From Aquincola agrisoli (GTDB taxonomy: Bacteria; Pseudomonadota; Gammaproteobacteria; Burkholderiales; Burkholderiaceae_C), in assembly GCF_036621135.1 (NCBI RefSeq), contig NZ_JAZIBG010000056.1, positions 217,717 to 281,716 of the forward strand: DNA of 64,000 bases, read 5' to 3'. Below, one piece after another: positions 17,480-25,164 of this stretch (position 1 is the first letter of the stretch; every line of letters starts with the position of its first letter). The notes under the pieces are model-generated. The model did no database searches. It worked only from the letters and a program-made list of their open reading frames with translations, and was not told the origin of the DNA. Position numbers and translations under genes: made by a program.

Positions 17480-17571
17480 GCTTCCCTGCGCGAGGATTAC
17501 CTCAATCAGGTTCAAAGGGACTGTCTCAGTCGGGCCGCCACAGCACCTGCGCAGCCCAACACCCCCAGCGA
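17480..17571 (-). ncRNA. TPP riboswitch (THI element) upstream of the TonB receptor
   Basis: Minus-strand sequence carries the conserved core in order: GGGGGTGTTG near 17560-17570, GACTGAGA, CCCTTTGAACCTGA, and the GCGCAGGGAAGC end at 17480-17491. These match the THI-box consensus (CUGAGA, CCCUUGAACCUGAU, GGAA). It ends 83 nt before the receptor start codon. By family rule TPP binding should repress the receptor gene. Confidence 0.93.
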
Positions 17572-17573
17572 AG

Positions 17574-17634
17574 GCTCCGGCACATCCGGAGCGGGCGCGA
17601 TTCTAGTGGCCCTCGCCGCGGCTGGCGTGATAAT
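17574..17634. promoter_or_regulatory. Divergent promoter region between the two TPP riboswitches
   Basis: The 69-bp stretch between the aptamers must hold both promoters. A minus-strand -10 candidate is TAGAAT (17600-17605, complement). A plus-strand -10 candidate is GATAAT (17629-17634), 7 nt before the plus aptamer; neither has a good -35. A 7-bp hairpin (17574-17580 with 17586-17592) would sit in the minus-strand leader just before its aptamer. Confidence 0.5.
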
Positions 17635-17640
17635 CGGCGC

Positions 17641-17722
17641 CTTGCTAGGGGTGTCGCGCCGCAGCGCGACTGAGAAACACCCTTTGAACCTGAACTGGGT
17701 CATGCCAGCGGAGGGAAGCAGC
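17641..17722 (+). ncRNA. TPP riboswitch (THI element) upstream of thiD
   Basis: The core reads CTAGGGGTGTCG, GACTGAGAAACACCC, TTTGAACCTGAACTGGG, then TCATGCCAGCGGAGGGAAGC, a full match to the THI consensus. The helix P1 can form between TTGCT at the 5' end and AGCA at the 3' end. It precedes the thiDOSGE operon; thiD starts 70 nt further on. Repression by TPP is expected from the family. Confidence 0.95.
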
Positions 17723-17792
17723 ACCGCCCGGCAGGCGGTTCTTCCTCCCCTCTTCGGCGCGGCCCGGGGCCCCGACCCGAAAGGCAGCGCGA

Positions 17793-18668
17793 ATGACCCC
17801 CGCCGATGCACCCCACCACCACGCCTATGCACGCGTGCTGACCATCGCCGGCTCGGACAGCGGCGGCGGCGCCGGCATCCAGGCCGACCTCAAGACCTTC
17901 GCCGCGCTCGGCTGCTACGGCACCAGCGCCATCACTGCGCTCACCGCACAGAACACCTGCGGCGTGCGGGCGATCCATGGCGTGCCGCCCGGCTTCCTTC
18001 GCGCGCAGCTCGATGCGGTGCTCGACGACATCGGCACCGACGCGGTCAAGATCGGCATGCTGCATTCGCCCGACATCGTGCACACGGTCGCCGCGGCGAT
18101 CGACCGCCATCGGCTGCAGCCCGTCGTGCTCGATCCGGTGATGGTGTCGACCAGCGGCTCGGCCCTGATCGACCGCGGGGCCGTCGCGGTTCTGGTGCGC
18201 GAGCTGTTCCCACGCTGCAAGCTGGTCACGCCCAACCTCGACGAGGCCGCCCTGCTCGTGGGCCGGCCGCTCACGGCGGCCGAGCAGCTCGACGGCGCGG
18301 CCGACGAGCTGCTGGCCCAGGGCGCCCGCGCCGTGCTGCTGAAGGGCGGCCACCTGCCGGGCGACCGGGTCATCGACGTGCTGGCGCTGCGCAGCGGCGA
18401 ACGCCACCGCTTCAGCGCCCCGCGCATCGCGAGCCGCAACCTGCACGGCACCGGCTGCACGCTGTCGTCCGCCATTGCGGCGCAGCTGGCCCTGGGCCTG
18501 CCGCTGGCCGACGCGGTGGGCGCCGCGCATACCTACGTGCAGCAGGCGCTGCGCCATGGCGCAGCCGTGCGGCTCGGCGCCGGCAACGGGCCGCTCAACC
18601 ACGGGCATGCGCCGCTGCCGACGCGCCTGCTGCCGCTGCACGGCAGGGCCGAAGCGGAGGCGGCATGA
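17793..18668 (+). CDS. thiD: Hydroxymethylpyrimidine/phosphomethylpyrimidine kinase ThiD
   Basis: A 291-residue ribokinase-fold HMP(-P) kinase that makes HMP-PP for thiamin phosphate synthesis. TIAGSDSGGGAGIQADLKTF (residues 17-36) is the family signature, and GTGCTLSSAIA near residue 220 holds the anion hole and catalytic region. The start ATG has AAGG 9 nt upstream; a second ATG five codons on is out of frame. It is the first gene after the plus-strand TPP riboswitch and overlaps thiO by 4 bp (ATGA). thiC, which makes HMP-P, is not in the window. Confidence 0.95.
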   Translation: MTPADAPHHHAYARVLTIAGSDSGGGAGIQADLKTFAALGCYGTSAITALTAQNTCGVRAIHGVPPGFLRAQLDAVLDDIGTDAVKIGMLHSPDIVHTVAAAIDRHRLQPVVLDPVMVSTSGSALIDRGAVAVLVRELFPRCKLVTPNLDEAALLVGRPLTAAEQLDGAADELLAQGARAVLLKGGHLPGDRVIDVLALRSGERHRFSAPRIASRNLHGTGCTLSSAIAAQLALGLPLADAVGAAHTYVQQALRHGAAVRLGAGNGPLNHGHAPLPTRLLPLHGRAEAEAA

Positions 18669-19732
18669 CGGCGGCATCGCAGCACATCGGCATCGCCGGC
18701 GCCGGGCTGCTGGGCCGCCTGCTGGCCTGGCGGCTCGCCGCGGCCGGCCATCGGGTCACGGTGTTCGATCCGGCGGCGCAGGCCGCCGACCGCTCGCCGC
18801 CGCATGCCGCGGGCTGGACGGCCGCCGGCATGCTGAGCCCGATCGCCGAGCTGGAATCGGCCGATCTGCGCACCGCCGAGCGCGGATGGCGGTCGCTCGA
18901 CCTGTGGGCGCAGTGGCTGCCGCAGCTGCCGCAGCCGGTGGACTTCCGCCGCGAAGGCAGCCTGCTGCTCGCCCACCGCAGCGATGCCGGCAGCGCCCAG
19001 CGGCTGCTCGCCGTGCTGCAGGGCAAGCTGGCCGCCGGCCTGGCGCCGCAGCCGCTCGATGCCGCCGCGCTGCGGGCGCTGGAACCGGCCGTGCACGGCC
19101 CGTCGCTCGGCTGGCTGCTGCCCGGCGAAGGACAGGTGCACAGCGTGCAGGCCATGCAGGCGCTGGCGGCCGGTGCCACCCTGCACGGCGCGCAATGGCG
19201 CTGGGGCACGGCCGTGCAACGCGTGGCCCCTGGCCGCCTCGACGGCGAGCGTTTCCACCACGTGTTCGAGGTGCGCGGCCTCGGCGCCCGGCCCGACCTG
19301 CCGGTGCGCGGCGTGCGCGGCGAGCTGCTGTGGCTGCACGCACGCGGCCTCGTGCTGCACCGGCCGCTGCGGCTGCTGCACCCGCGCTGGCGCGTGTACC
19401 TGGTGCCACGGCCCGACGACATCGTGCTCGTGGGCGCCACCGAGATCGAATCCGAAGACCGCTCGCCGATCTCGGTGCGCAGCACGCTCGGTCTGCTCAG
19501 CGCCGCGCACAGCGTGCTGCCCGAGCTGGCCGAGGCCCGCATCGTGCACACCGACACCAACCTGCGCCCTGCCCTGCCCGACAACCTGCCGCGCATCGAT
19601 ACCGTGCCGGGCCTGACGCGCATCAACGGCCTCTTCCGCCACGGCTGGCTGCTGGCGCCGGCCCTGGTGGAGGAGGCGCTCGCGGCCGCGCTGCCCGGCG
19701 CGGCCGGCCGCGCCGCGAAGGAGGCCGCATGA
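18665..19732 (+). CDS. thiO: Glycine oxidase-type FAD oxidoreductase ThiO
   Basis: A 355-residue DAO-family flavoprotein. The GAGLLG dinucleotide motif (residues 11-16) and the AGWTAAGMLSPIAE segment are typical of ThiO. The C-terminal VLVGATEIES and LRPALPDNLPRI-type text supports the family. ThiO oxidises glycine to dehydroglycine for thiazole formation, in place of ThiH, so an oxygen-using lifestyle is implied. The start ATG overlaps the thiD stop, and its own stop overlaps the thiS start by 4 bp, so the genes are translationally coupled. Confidence 0.93.
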   Translation: MTAASQHIGIAGAGLLGRLLAWRLAAAGHRVTVFDPAAQAADRSPPHAAGWTAAGMLSPIAELESADLRTAERGWRSLDLWAQWLPQLPQPVDFRREGSLLLAHRSDAGSAQRLLAVLQGKLAAGLAPQPLDAAALRALEPAVHGPSLGWLLPGEGQVHSVQAMQALAAGATLHGAQWRWGTAVQRVAPGRLDGERFHHVFEVRGLGARPDLPVRGVRGELLWLHARGLVLHRPLRLLHPRWRVYLVPRPDDIVLVGATEIESEDRSPISVRSTLGLLSAAHSVLPELAEARIVHTDTNLRPALPDNLPRIDTVPGLTRINGLFRHGWLLAPALVEEALAAALPGAAGRAAKEAA

Positions 19733-19962
19733 ACCACGCCCTGCCACCCGACCCGCCGCGTGCCACGGTGACGCTGGGCGGCGAGCCGCACCCGCTGCTG
19801 CCGGGCGACACGCTGGCCGCGCTGCTGCAGCGCCTGGGCCATGCCCCCGAGGCGGTGGCCACGGCGGTCAACGGCGCCTTCGTCGCCCGGGCGCTGCGCG
19901 ACAGCCACGTGCTGCGCGACGGCGACCAGGTCCATTGCTTCAAACCCATCGTCGGAGGTTGA
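19729..19962 (+). CDS. thiS: Sulfur carrier protein ThiS
   Basis: A 77-residue ubiquitin-like protein ending in the required Gly-Gly (KPIVGG). The core VTLGGEPHPLLPGDTLAALL and VATAVNGAFVARA-type text match ThiS. An N-terminal extension of about ten residues precedes the usual 66-residue core. ThiS is thiocarboxylated and donates sulfur to the thiazole via ThiG. Its start overlaps thiO by 4 bp and thiG follows after 2 bp. The adenylating enzyme ThiF is not beside it; TcdA (57727) is the only E1-like enzyme in the window and is not expected to replace it. Confidence 0.93.
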   Translation: MNHALPPDPPRATVTLGGEPHPLLPGDTLAALLQRLGHAPEAVATAVNGAFVARALRDSHVLRDGDQVHCFKPIVGG

Positions 19963-19964
19963 CC

Positions 19965-20786
19965 ATGACGATCGACAACACCCCGGACGCGGACGACGCG
20001 TTCACGCTGGCCGGCGTCGTGCTGCGCAGCCGCTTCCTGCTGGGCACGGCGGGCTATCCGTCGCCCCAGGTGCTGGGCCGGGCCATCGAGGCCTCCGGCG
20101 CCCAGGTGGTCACGCTCGGCCTGAAGCGCGAGCTGGCAGGCGGCGGCGACGCCCATGCGGGCTTCGTCGAGATCGTGCGCGACGCGGTGCGCACACGCGG
20201 CGCGCACCTGCTGCCCAACACCGCCGGCTGCCGCAGCGCACGCGAGGCGGTCACGCTGGCGCACATGGCGCGCGAGCTGATGGGCACGCACTGGATCAAG
20301 CTCGAGGTGGTGGGCGACGAGCACACGCTGCAGCCCGATCCGTTCGAGCTGGTGGCCGCCGCCGGCGAGCTGGTGCGCGAGGGCTTCGAGGTCTTCCCGT
20401 ACTGCACCGACGACCTGGTGACCTGCCAGCGCCTGCTCGATGCCGGCTGCCGCATCCTGATGCCGTGGGGCGCGCCCATCGGCTCGGGCCAGGGCCTGCT
20501 CAATCCCTGGGCGCTGCGCACCTTGCGCGCGCGGCTGCCCGAGGCCACGCTGATCGTCGACGCCGGGCTGGGCGCCCCGTCGCACGCGGCGCAGGCGATG
20601 GAGCTGGGCTTCGACGCGGTGCTGCTCAATTCCGCGGTGGCGCAGGCGGTCGACCCGGTGCGCATGGCGCGTGCGTTCGGCCATGCGATCGAGGCCGGCC
20701 GGCTGGGCCGGCGCGCGGGCCTGATCGCCGCGCAGGACATGGCCGTGGCCAGCACGCCCGTGGGCGGGCGGCCCTTCGAGCTGTGA
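19965..20786 (+). CDS. thiG: Thiazole synthase ThiG
   Basis: A 273-residue TIM-barrel thiazole synthase. The start at 19965 has GGAGG 7 nt upstream and follows the thiS stop by 2 bp. Lys112 in THWIKLEVVGD is the Schiff-base lysine equivalent to Lys96 of the Bacillus enzyme. PYCTDDLVTCQRLLDAGCR, PWGAPIGSGQGLLNP and LLNSAVAQAVDPVRMARA are conserved. It condenses DXP, dehydroglycine and ThiS thiocarboxylate. thiE follows with an overlap or a small gap depending on its start. Confidence 0.95.
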   Translation: MTIDNTPDADDAFTLAGVVLRSRFLLGTAGYPSPQVLGRAIEASGAQVVTLGLKRELAGGGDAHAGFVEIVRDAVRTRGAHLLPNTAGCRSAREAVTLAHMARELMGTHWIKLEVVGDEHTLQPDPFELVAAAGELVREGFEVFPYCTDDLVTCQRLLDAGCRILMPWGAPIGSGQGLLNPWALRTLRARLPEATLIVDAGLGAPSHAAQAMELGFDAVLLNSAVAQAVDPVRMARAFGHAIEAGRLGRRAGLIAAQDMAVASTPVGGRPFEL

Positions 20787-20794
20787 GCCGCACC

Positions 20795-21685
20795 ATGTGG
20801 GACGAGCAGTACGAGCAGCGGGTGTGCGAGGCCTTCGGCGTGCCGGCTCCGACGCCGCTGGCGGCGGCGCGGGCGCTCGGCTTCGTCGAGCGCGAGGCCG
20901 AGATCCTGGCCCGCATGTTCGAGGCCCAGCAGCACCGCCTGCCCGCCGGGGCCTCGCTGGCAGGCTTTGCGCTGCAGGCCGGCAACTTGCCCGTGCAGCG
21001 GGCCGCGGAAGGCTTCGCGCCGCTGGCCGAGCGGTCGATGGGCCTCTACGCGATCGTCGACAGCGCCGACTGGATCGAGCGCGTGCTGGCCGCCGGCGTG
21101 CGCACGGTGCAGCTGCGCGTCAAGCAGGCCGAGCCGGGCCGGCTCGCCGCGGAGATCGCCCGCAGCGTCGCGGCCGCCCGCGCGGCCGGGGCGCAGCTCT
21201 TCGTCAACGACCACTGGCGCGAGGCGATCGCCCAGGGCGCCTACGGCGTGCACCTGGGGCAGGAAGACCTCGACACCGCGGACCTCGGCGCCATCCGCCG
21301 CGCCGGCCTGCGGCTGGGCGTGAGCACGCATGCCTACTGGGAGGTCTGCCGCGCCTGGGCGCTGCGGCCGAGTTACATCGCCTGCGGCCCGATCCACGCG
21401 ACGCAGCTGAAGGTCATGCCGTGGACGCCGCAGGGCGAGGACAACCTTGCCTACTGGTGCGCCCTGCTCAGCGAGGTGCCGGTGGTCGGCATCGGCGGCA
21501 TGGACGCAGCACGCTGCGCCGAGGCGATGCGCTGCGGCGCGGACGGCGTGTGCGTCGTCAGCGCGGTCACGGGCGCGGCCGATCCCGAAGCCGCCATCGC
21601 CGGGCTGCAGGCCGCGGTGGCACGGGGCCGGGCCGCGCCCCGCCGGCCGGTGCCGATGCTGGCCCGGTCGACGCTGCGGGCCTGA
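20795..21685 (+). CDS. thiE: Thiamin-phosphate synthase ThiE with extra N-terminal segment
   Basis: A 296-residue protein. The TMP-synthase barrel starts only at about residue 82 (MGLYAIVDSADW) and shows TVQLRVK (104-110), FVNDHWREAI, GVHLGQEDL, ACGPIHATQLKVMP and VVGIGGM. The usual length is about 210, so some 80 N-terminal residues are extra; they are charged and Ala-rich and resemble no domain I recognise. A GTG at 20783 that overlaps the thiG stop (GTGA) is an alternative start adding four residues. It is the last gene of the operon. ThiE joins HMP-PP and thiazole phosphate. Confidence 0.9.
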   Translation: MWDEQYEQRVCEAFGVPAPTPLAAARALGFVEREAEILARMFEAQQHRLPAGASLAGFALQAGNLPVQRAAEGFAPLAERSMGLYAIVDSADWIERVLAAGVRTVQLRVKQAEPGRLAAEIARSVAAARAAGAQLFVNDHWREAIAQGAYGVHLGQEDLDTADLGAIRRAGLRLGVSTHAYWEVCRAWALRPSYIACGPIHATQLKVMPWTPQGEDNLAYWCALLSEVPVVGIGGMDAARCAEAMRCGADGVCVVSAVTGAADPEAAIAGLQAAVARGRAAPRRPVPMLARSTLRA

Positions 21686-21700
21686 GCATGCCGGCCGGCG

Positions 21701-22348
21701 TCACGGCGCCGCCAGCAGCGCCCTCAGCTTGACGAAGGCCAGCGCGGCCATGATCGCGTCGTTCACCGCATCGTGCGCGTGCCGGGTGGGCAGGCCCAGG
21801 TCGGCCATCAGCGTGGCCAGACGCAGGTCGATGCCCGCGCCGTGCTGGTAGGGCGGCAGGCGGCGCTGCTTCCAGTCGTAGTACATGGCGGAGATCTCCA
21901 GCTTGGGCTGCGGCAGGCGCACGCCCAGCATCGGGAAGATCGCGCGGTTGATCAGCGCGACGTCGAACTCGAGGTAGTAGCCCACCAGCGGCCGAGGCCC
22001 GATGAAGTGCAGCAGCCGGTGCATCGCCTCGTCGATGTCCACGCCCTGCGCCACGTCGCGCTCGCGCAGGCCGTGCACCTTCACCGCCTCGGCAGAGATG
22101 GCCTTCGAAGGGCGCACCAGCAGGCTGAAGCGCTCGCTCGTCAGCACGCGGTTGCCCACGATGCGCACCGCGCCGATCGAGATGATCTCGTCGCGGTGGG
22201 GGTCCAGGCCGGTGGTCTCGCAATCGACGGACACCCATTCGTCGGCGGGCGCGCGGTCGTAGAGGAAGCGGAAGCGCTGGTCGCCGAGGTGGTAGAGCAT
22301 CCATGCACGCACCAGCCGGCGCCAGGGCGCGCTCCAGACCGTGTTCAC
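21701..22348 (-). CDS. DEDDh 3'-5' exonuclease (DnaQ/PolC-epsilon-like)
   Basis: A 215-residue exonuclease-fold protein. All five DEDDh residues are visible: Asp42 and Glu44 in VDCETTGLD, Asp129 in EFDVALINR, and His192 and Asp197 in HAHDAVND. It lacks polymerase or helicase domains, so it is a stand-alone exonuclease acting on DNA or RNA ends. Its start overlaps the stop of the cNMP/CBS/DUF294 gene by 4 bp, so the two are coupled. The same pair is known near acetate uptake genes in some gammaproteobacteria; no such genes are seen here. The physiological substrate is unknown. Confidence 0.9.
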   Translation of the reverse strand: MNTVWSAPWRRLVRAWMLYHLGDQRFRFLYDRAPADEWVSVDCETTGLDPHRDEIISIGAVRIVGNRVLTSERFSLLVRPSKAISAEAVKVHGLRERDVAQGVDIDEAMHRLLHFIGPRPLVGYYLEFDVALINRAIFPMLGVRLPQPKLEISAMYYDWKQRRLPPYQHGAGIDLRLATLMADLGLPTRHAHDAVNDAIMAALAFVKLRALLAAP

Positions 22349-24189
22349 ACCAGGTCCAGCCGGAAGCGCTGGAACAGCATGGTCCGGAAGCGCTTGACCA
22401 CGCCCAGCGTGTCCTTCAACAGGTCACGGTCGAGGCTGCTGAGCTGGTTGACGACGATGCCGCCGTAGGGCCGGCCGGCCTTCTGCGCCTGCAGCCCGGC
22501 CTCCAGCCGCAGGCCCATGAAGAAGTGCAGGCTGTCCACGAGGGCGCCGGCCAGGTCCGGCGGCAGGCGGTGGTCGGCGGCCAGCGCCTCGATGCGTTCG
22601 ACCGTGCCGGTGGCCCGGATCCGGTGCGCCAGCGCCAGGGCGCGCACCCCATGCACCAGCGGGAACAGGCCGGCCTTCTTGATGTCGAGCCGCTCCGCTT
22701 CGTCGCCCTGCGGCAGCAGCCGGCTCCACCAGCCGCCGCCGCTGTCGAAGGCGTTGATCGCGGCGGCGAAGCGCGCGAGCAGCACGTCGTTGTCGATCAC
22801 CAGCTGGAAGACCTCGCCGCGCAGCGTGTCCAGCAGCTTCGCGTCGCCGCAGACCGCGTGCGCGTCGATGAAGATGGCCAGCGCCATCAGGCTTTCGGGC
22901 GTGGGCGCCAGCAGCCAGCCGCGCACCGTGCGCGCGAACTCGGCCGCGGGGTGCCGCCACTCGGGATTGCTCAGCATGATGCGGCCGGGGCATGGCGGGT
23001 AGCCGAAGCCGGCCAGCGCGGCGGAGAAGCGGTCGCACAGCGCGGCCAGGCCGGCAGGCGGCTCGTAGCCGTCGCGCAGCACGAGGCCGTTGTCCTGGTC
23101 GGTCTTCAGCAGCTGCTCGCCGCGGCCCTCACTGCCCATCACGAAGAGGCAGCTGTTGGCCACCAGCTCGGCCGGGGCGATGAGCTGCCAGGCGCGCTCG
23201 AAGAGCCGGGCGTTCAGCTCCTGCACCAGCCGGGCGATCTGCCGCACCGGCGTGCCGCCGCGGTGCAGCAGCGCGATCAACCCGCCGATGCGCTCGGCCG
23301 GGCCCTCGAGCGCGGCCAGATCGGCGGCCTCCAGGATCTCACGCGTGATCAGGTACGAATGGTTGGACAGGAAGCTGAGCAGGTCGACCTGGTCCAACGT
23401 GCCGAGCACGCGGCCTTCGTGCGCCGGCTGGCCCTCCTCCGGCTCCACCACCACCAGCCGCCGCACCTTGTGGCGGATCATCAGCGCCTGCGCGTCGAAC
23501 AGGTACGCCTGCGGCGCGATGGTGACGAGCGGCGCGCTGCTCAGCGGCCCCACGGCGAGCCGGTCCAGCGGCACGCCCTGCAGGATCGCGCGCTGCAGGC
23601 CGGTGGTCGTGAAGATGCCCAGCCGCGGCGGCGTGGCGCCGGCATCGCGCACCAGCACGCGGTCGGTGCGCTGCGCGCTGAACAGCCGCGCGACCGAGAC
23701 GATGTCGGTCGACGCATCGACCTCCTGCACCGGGCGGATGGCCGCCTCCTGCACCCGGGCCATGGTCAGCGACTGCAGCTCGTGCTGGCTGCCGTGGCGC
23801 GACAGCGCGCTCAGCTTGTTGGACAGGTCGGCGAACAGCAGCGCGCCGAAGGTCGCGTTGCGCGAGATCAGGTCGTTGACCGCATCGTGCGCGAGCTGGT
23901 AGGCCAGCACCTCCTCGGCCGCCACGAAGCGGCTGCTGGCCTTGCCCGCCACCAGCGCACGCCCGTCGAAGGTGTCGTCGGGGCCGTAGGTGTCGACCAG
24001 CCCCTCGCCGTCGAACTGCCGCACGAAGCCCTTGATGACGACGAACAGGTGCGTCGGCCGGGTGCCCGGCTCCAGCACCGCCTCGCCCTCCTTGAAGTAG
24101 GCGATGTCGACGTGGTCGCGCACGAGCTGGCGCTCGTCGGCGTTCAGGCAGTCGAACGGTGACGCGTTGAAATTGAATGCGCTGGGCAC
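22345..24189 (-). CDS. Cyclic-nucleotide-binding / CBS / DUF294 nucleotidyltransferase-like protein
   Basis: A 614-residue protein. A GTG at 24189 was chosen: CCGGAGG lies 4 nt upstream, while an ATG at 24213 has no ribosome site. Domains in order are a cNMP-binding fold (about 20-130), two CBS repeats (about 150-285), a DUF294 nucleotidyltransferase-like domain with GSEGRGEQ (352-359) and DQDN (364-367), and a helical C-terminal domain. The DUF294 motif resembles the GlnD/GlnE-type active site. It probably senses a nucleotide and modifies a protein or small molecule. The downstream DEDDh exonuclease overlaps by 4 bp. No experimental role is known to me for this exact pair. Confidence 0.9.
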   Translation of the reverse strand: MPSAFNFNASPFDCLNADERQLVRDHVDIAYFKEGEAVLEPGTRPTHLFVVIKGFVRQFDGEGLVDTYGPDDTFDGRALVAGKASSRFVAAEEVLAYQLAHDAVNDLISRNATFGALLFADLSNKLSALSRHGSQHELQSLTMARVQEAAIRPVQEVDASTDIVSVARLFSAQRTDRVLVRDAGATPPRLGIFTTTGLQRAILQGVPLDRLAVGPLSSAPLVTIAPQAYLFDAQALMIRHKVRRLVVVEPEEGQPAHEGRVLGTLDQVDLLSFLSNHSYLITREILEAADLAALEGPAERIGGLIALLHRGGTPVRQIARLVQELNARLFERAWQLIAPAELVANSCLFVMGSEGRGEQLLKTDQDNGLVLRDGYEPPAGLAALCDRFSAALAGFGYPPCPGRIMLSNPEWRHPAAEFARTVRGWLLAPTPESLMALAIFIDAHAVCGDAKLLDTLRGEVFQLVIDNDVLLARFAAAINAFDSGGGWWSRLLPQGDEAERLDIKKAGLFPLVHGVRALALAHRIRATGTVERIEALAADHRLPPDLAGALVDSLHFFMGLRLEAGLQAQKAGRPYGGIVVNQLSSLDRDLLKDTLGVVKRFRTMLFQRFRLDLV

Positions 24190-24227
24190 GTTGCCTCCGG
24201 AGCCGCACGCCATTCTGGTCACCGATG

Positions 24228-24257
24228 CTGACACGAGCCTTGGGCGGCGGCTAGCAT
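24228..24257 (+). promoter_or_regulatory. Possible promoter of the PEP-CTERM gene
   Basis: CTGACA (24228-24233) is followed after 18 nt by TAGCAT (24252-24257), a weak sigma70-like pair 38 nt before the start codon. It lies in the 105-bp divergent gap. The match is moderate and spacing is one above optimum. Confidence 0.35.
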
Positions 24258-24294
24258 CGCGGCGGCCCCGCCGTCGCGGGGCACGGAGACCTCC

Positions 24295-24897
24295 ATGCCG
24301 ATCGAGTACCGCCGCCACCGGCCGACGTACCGCCTGCAGAAGTACCTCATGCCCATGCCCATGGCCTGGGCCGCCCTCGCCGCCACCCTGTGCGCCGCAC
24401 CGGCGCAGGCGGCCTTGCTGTGGGACTGGCAGTACGTGGCGAGCGGCGTCGACGCGCGCGGCACGCTGACCACGGCCGACAACGCCGACGCCGACGGCTA
24501 CTACCTCGTCACCGGCATCACCGGGCTGCGCAACGGCGACAGCATCGTCTCGCTGCAGCCCCACGGCACCGCGATCCCGGGCAACGAGCCGTTCGCGGTC
24601 GACAACCTCGTGCGGGCCGACGGCCGGCTGACCACGCACGGCATCGGCTACGCGACGGCCGGCGGCACCTACGCCAACCTGTTCCTCGCCAGCTGGCTGT
24701 CGCCGGCCGCTTACGTGGAGTTCTCGTCCGTGCCGGCCGTGCCTTCCACCGCCGAGGTGCAGGTGAGCTTCAGCGTCATGCCGTCCAGCGTGCCGGAGCC
24801 TGCCACTTTCCTGATGGCGGCCCTGGGCGGTGCGGCCCTGTGGCTGCGCCGCGGCCGCGGGGCCGGCCCGGGCCGGGCCGCGGACCGCCGCGCCTAG
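24295..24897 (+). CDS. PEP-CTERM sorting domain protein
   Basis: A 200-residue exported protein. The start at 24295 has GGAGA 5 nt upstream. A long n-region leads to a hydrophobic core (MAWAALAATLCAAPAQA). The body is Ala/Gly/Thr-rich with no catalytic motif I recognise. The C-terminus has VPEPATFLMAALGGAALWLRR: the PEP motif, a membrane helix and a basic tail, which is the exosortase signal. No exosortase or EPS gene is in the window. Its stop shares the CTAG at 24894-24897 with the stop of the convergent gene. Confidence 0.85.
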   Translation: MPIEYRRHRPTYRLQKYLMPMPMAWAALAATLCAAPAQAALLWDWQYVASGVDARGTLTTADNADADGYYLVTGITGLRNGDSIVSLQPHGTAIPGNEPFAVDNLVRADGRLTTHGIGYATAGGTYANLFLASWLSPAAYVEFSSVPAVPSTAEVQVSFSVMPSSVPEPATFLMAALGGAALWLRRGRGAGPGRAADRRA

Positions 24898-25154
24898 GGC
24901 AGGCGGTGGTCCATCGCGTCGATGTAGAGCACCGCGCAGTCGTAGCCGAACTCGAGCGCCTCGTCCTGGCTGCGCAGGTGGTGCTGCGGCAACGGGACCT
25001 CCACCTCGTCCTCGCTTTCGGAGCCGCGCACGGCGACATGCAGCGGCCACCCGGTGCCACCGCCCGGCCTGGCCGTCGACAGGCGGATGCGGTAGCCAGC
25101 GTGCGCGCCGATGGCCTCGATGCGCGGGCCGCTGCGGGTGATCTCGTACTTCAT
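24894..25154 (-). CDS. Hypothetical protein, 86 residues
   Basis: A small acidic protein starting MKYEITRSGPRIEAIG. No signal peptide, membrane helix or known motif is visible. Its start is 10 bp after the parE stop, so it is probably the distal gene of the parE transcript. The stop TAG overlaps the stop of the convergent PEP-CTERM gene at the palindrome CTAG. A GGGG/AGGGGCTGCC stretch before the ATG may serve as ribosome site. I do not recognise a family. Confidence 0.7.
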   Translation of the reverse strand: MKYEITRSGPRIEAIGAHAGYRIRLSTARPGGGTGWPLHVAVRGSESEDEVEVPLPQHHLRSQDEALEFGYDCAVLYIDAMDHRLP

Positions 25155-25164
25155 GGCAGCCCCT

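Noticed and set aside
24190..25050. Extension of the DUF294 protein frame upstream to about 900 residues
   Set aside because: This would overlap the PEP-CTERM gene and ignores the good GGAGG/GTG start at 24189.
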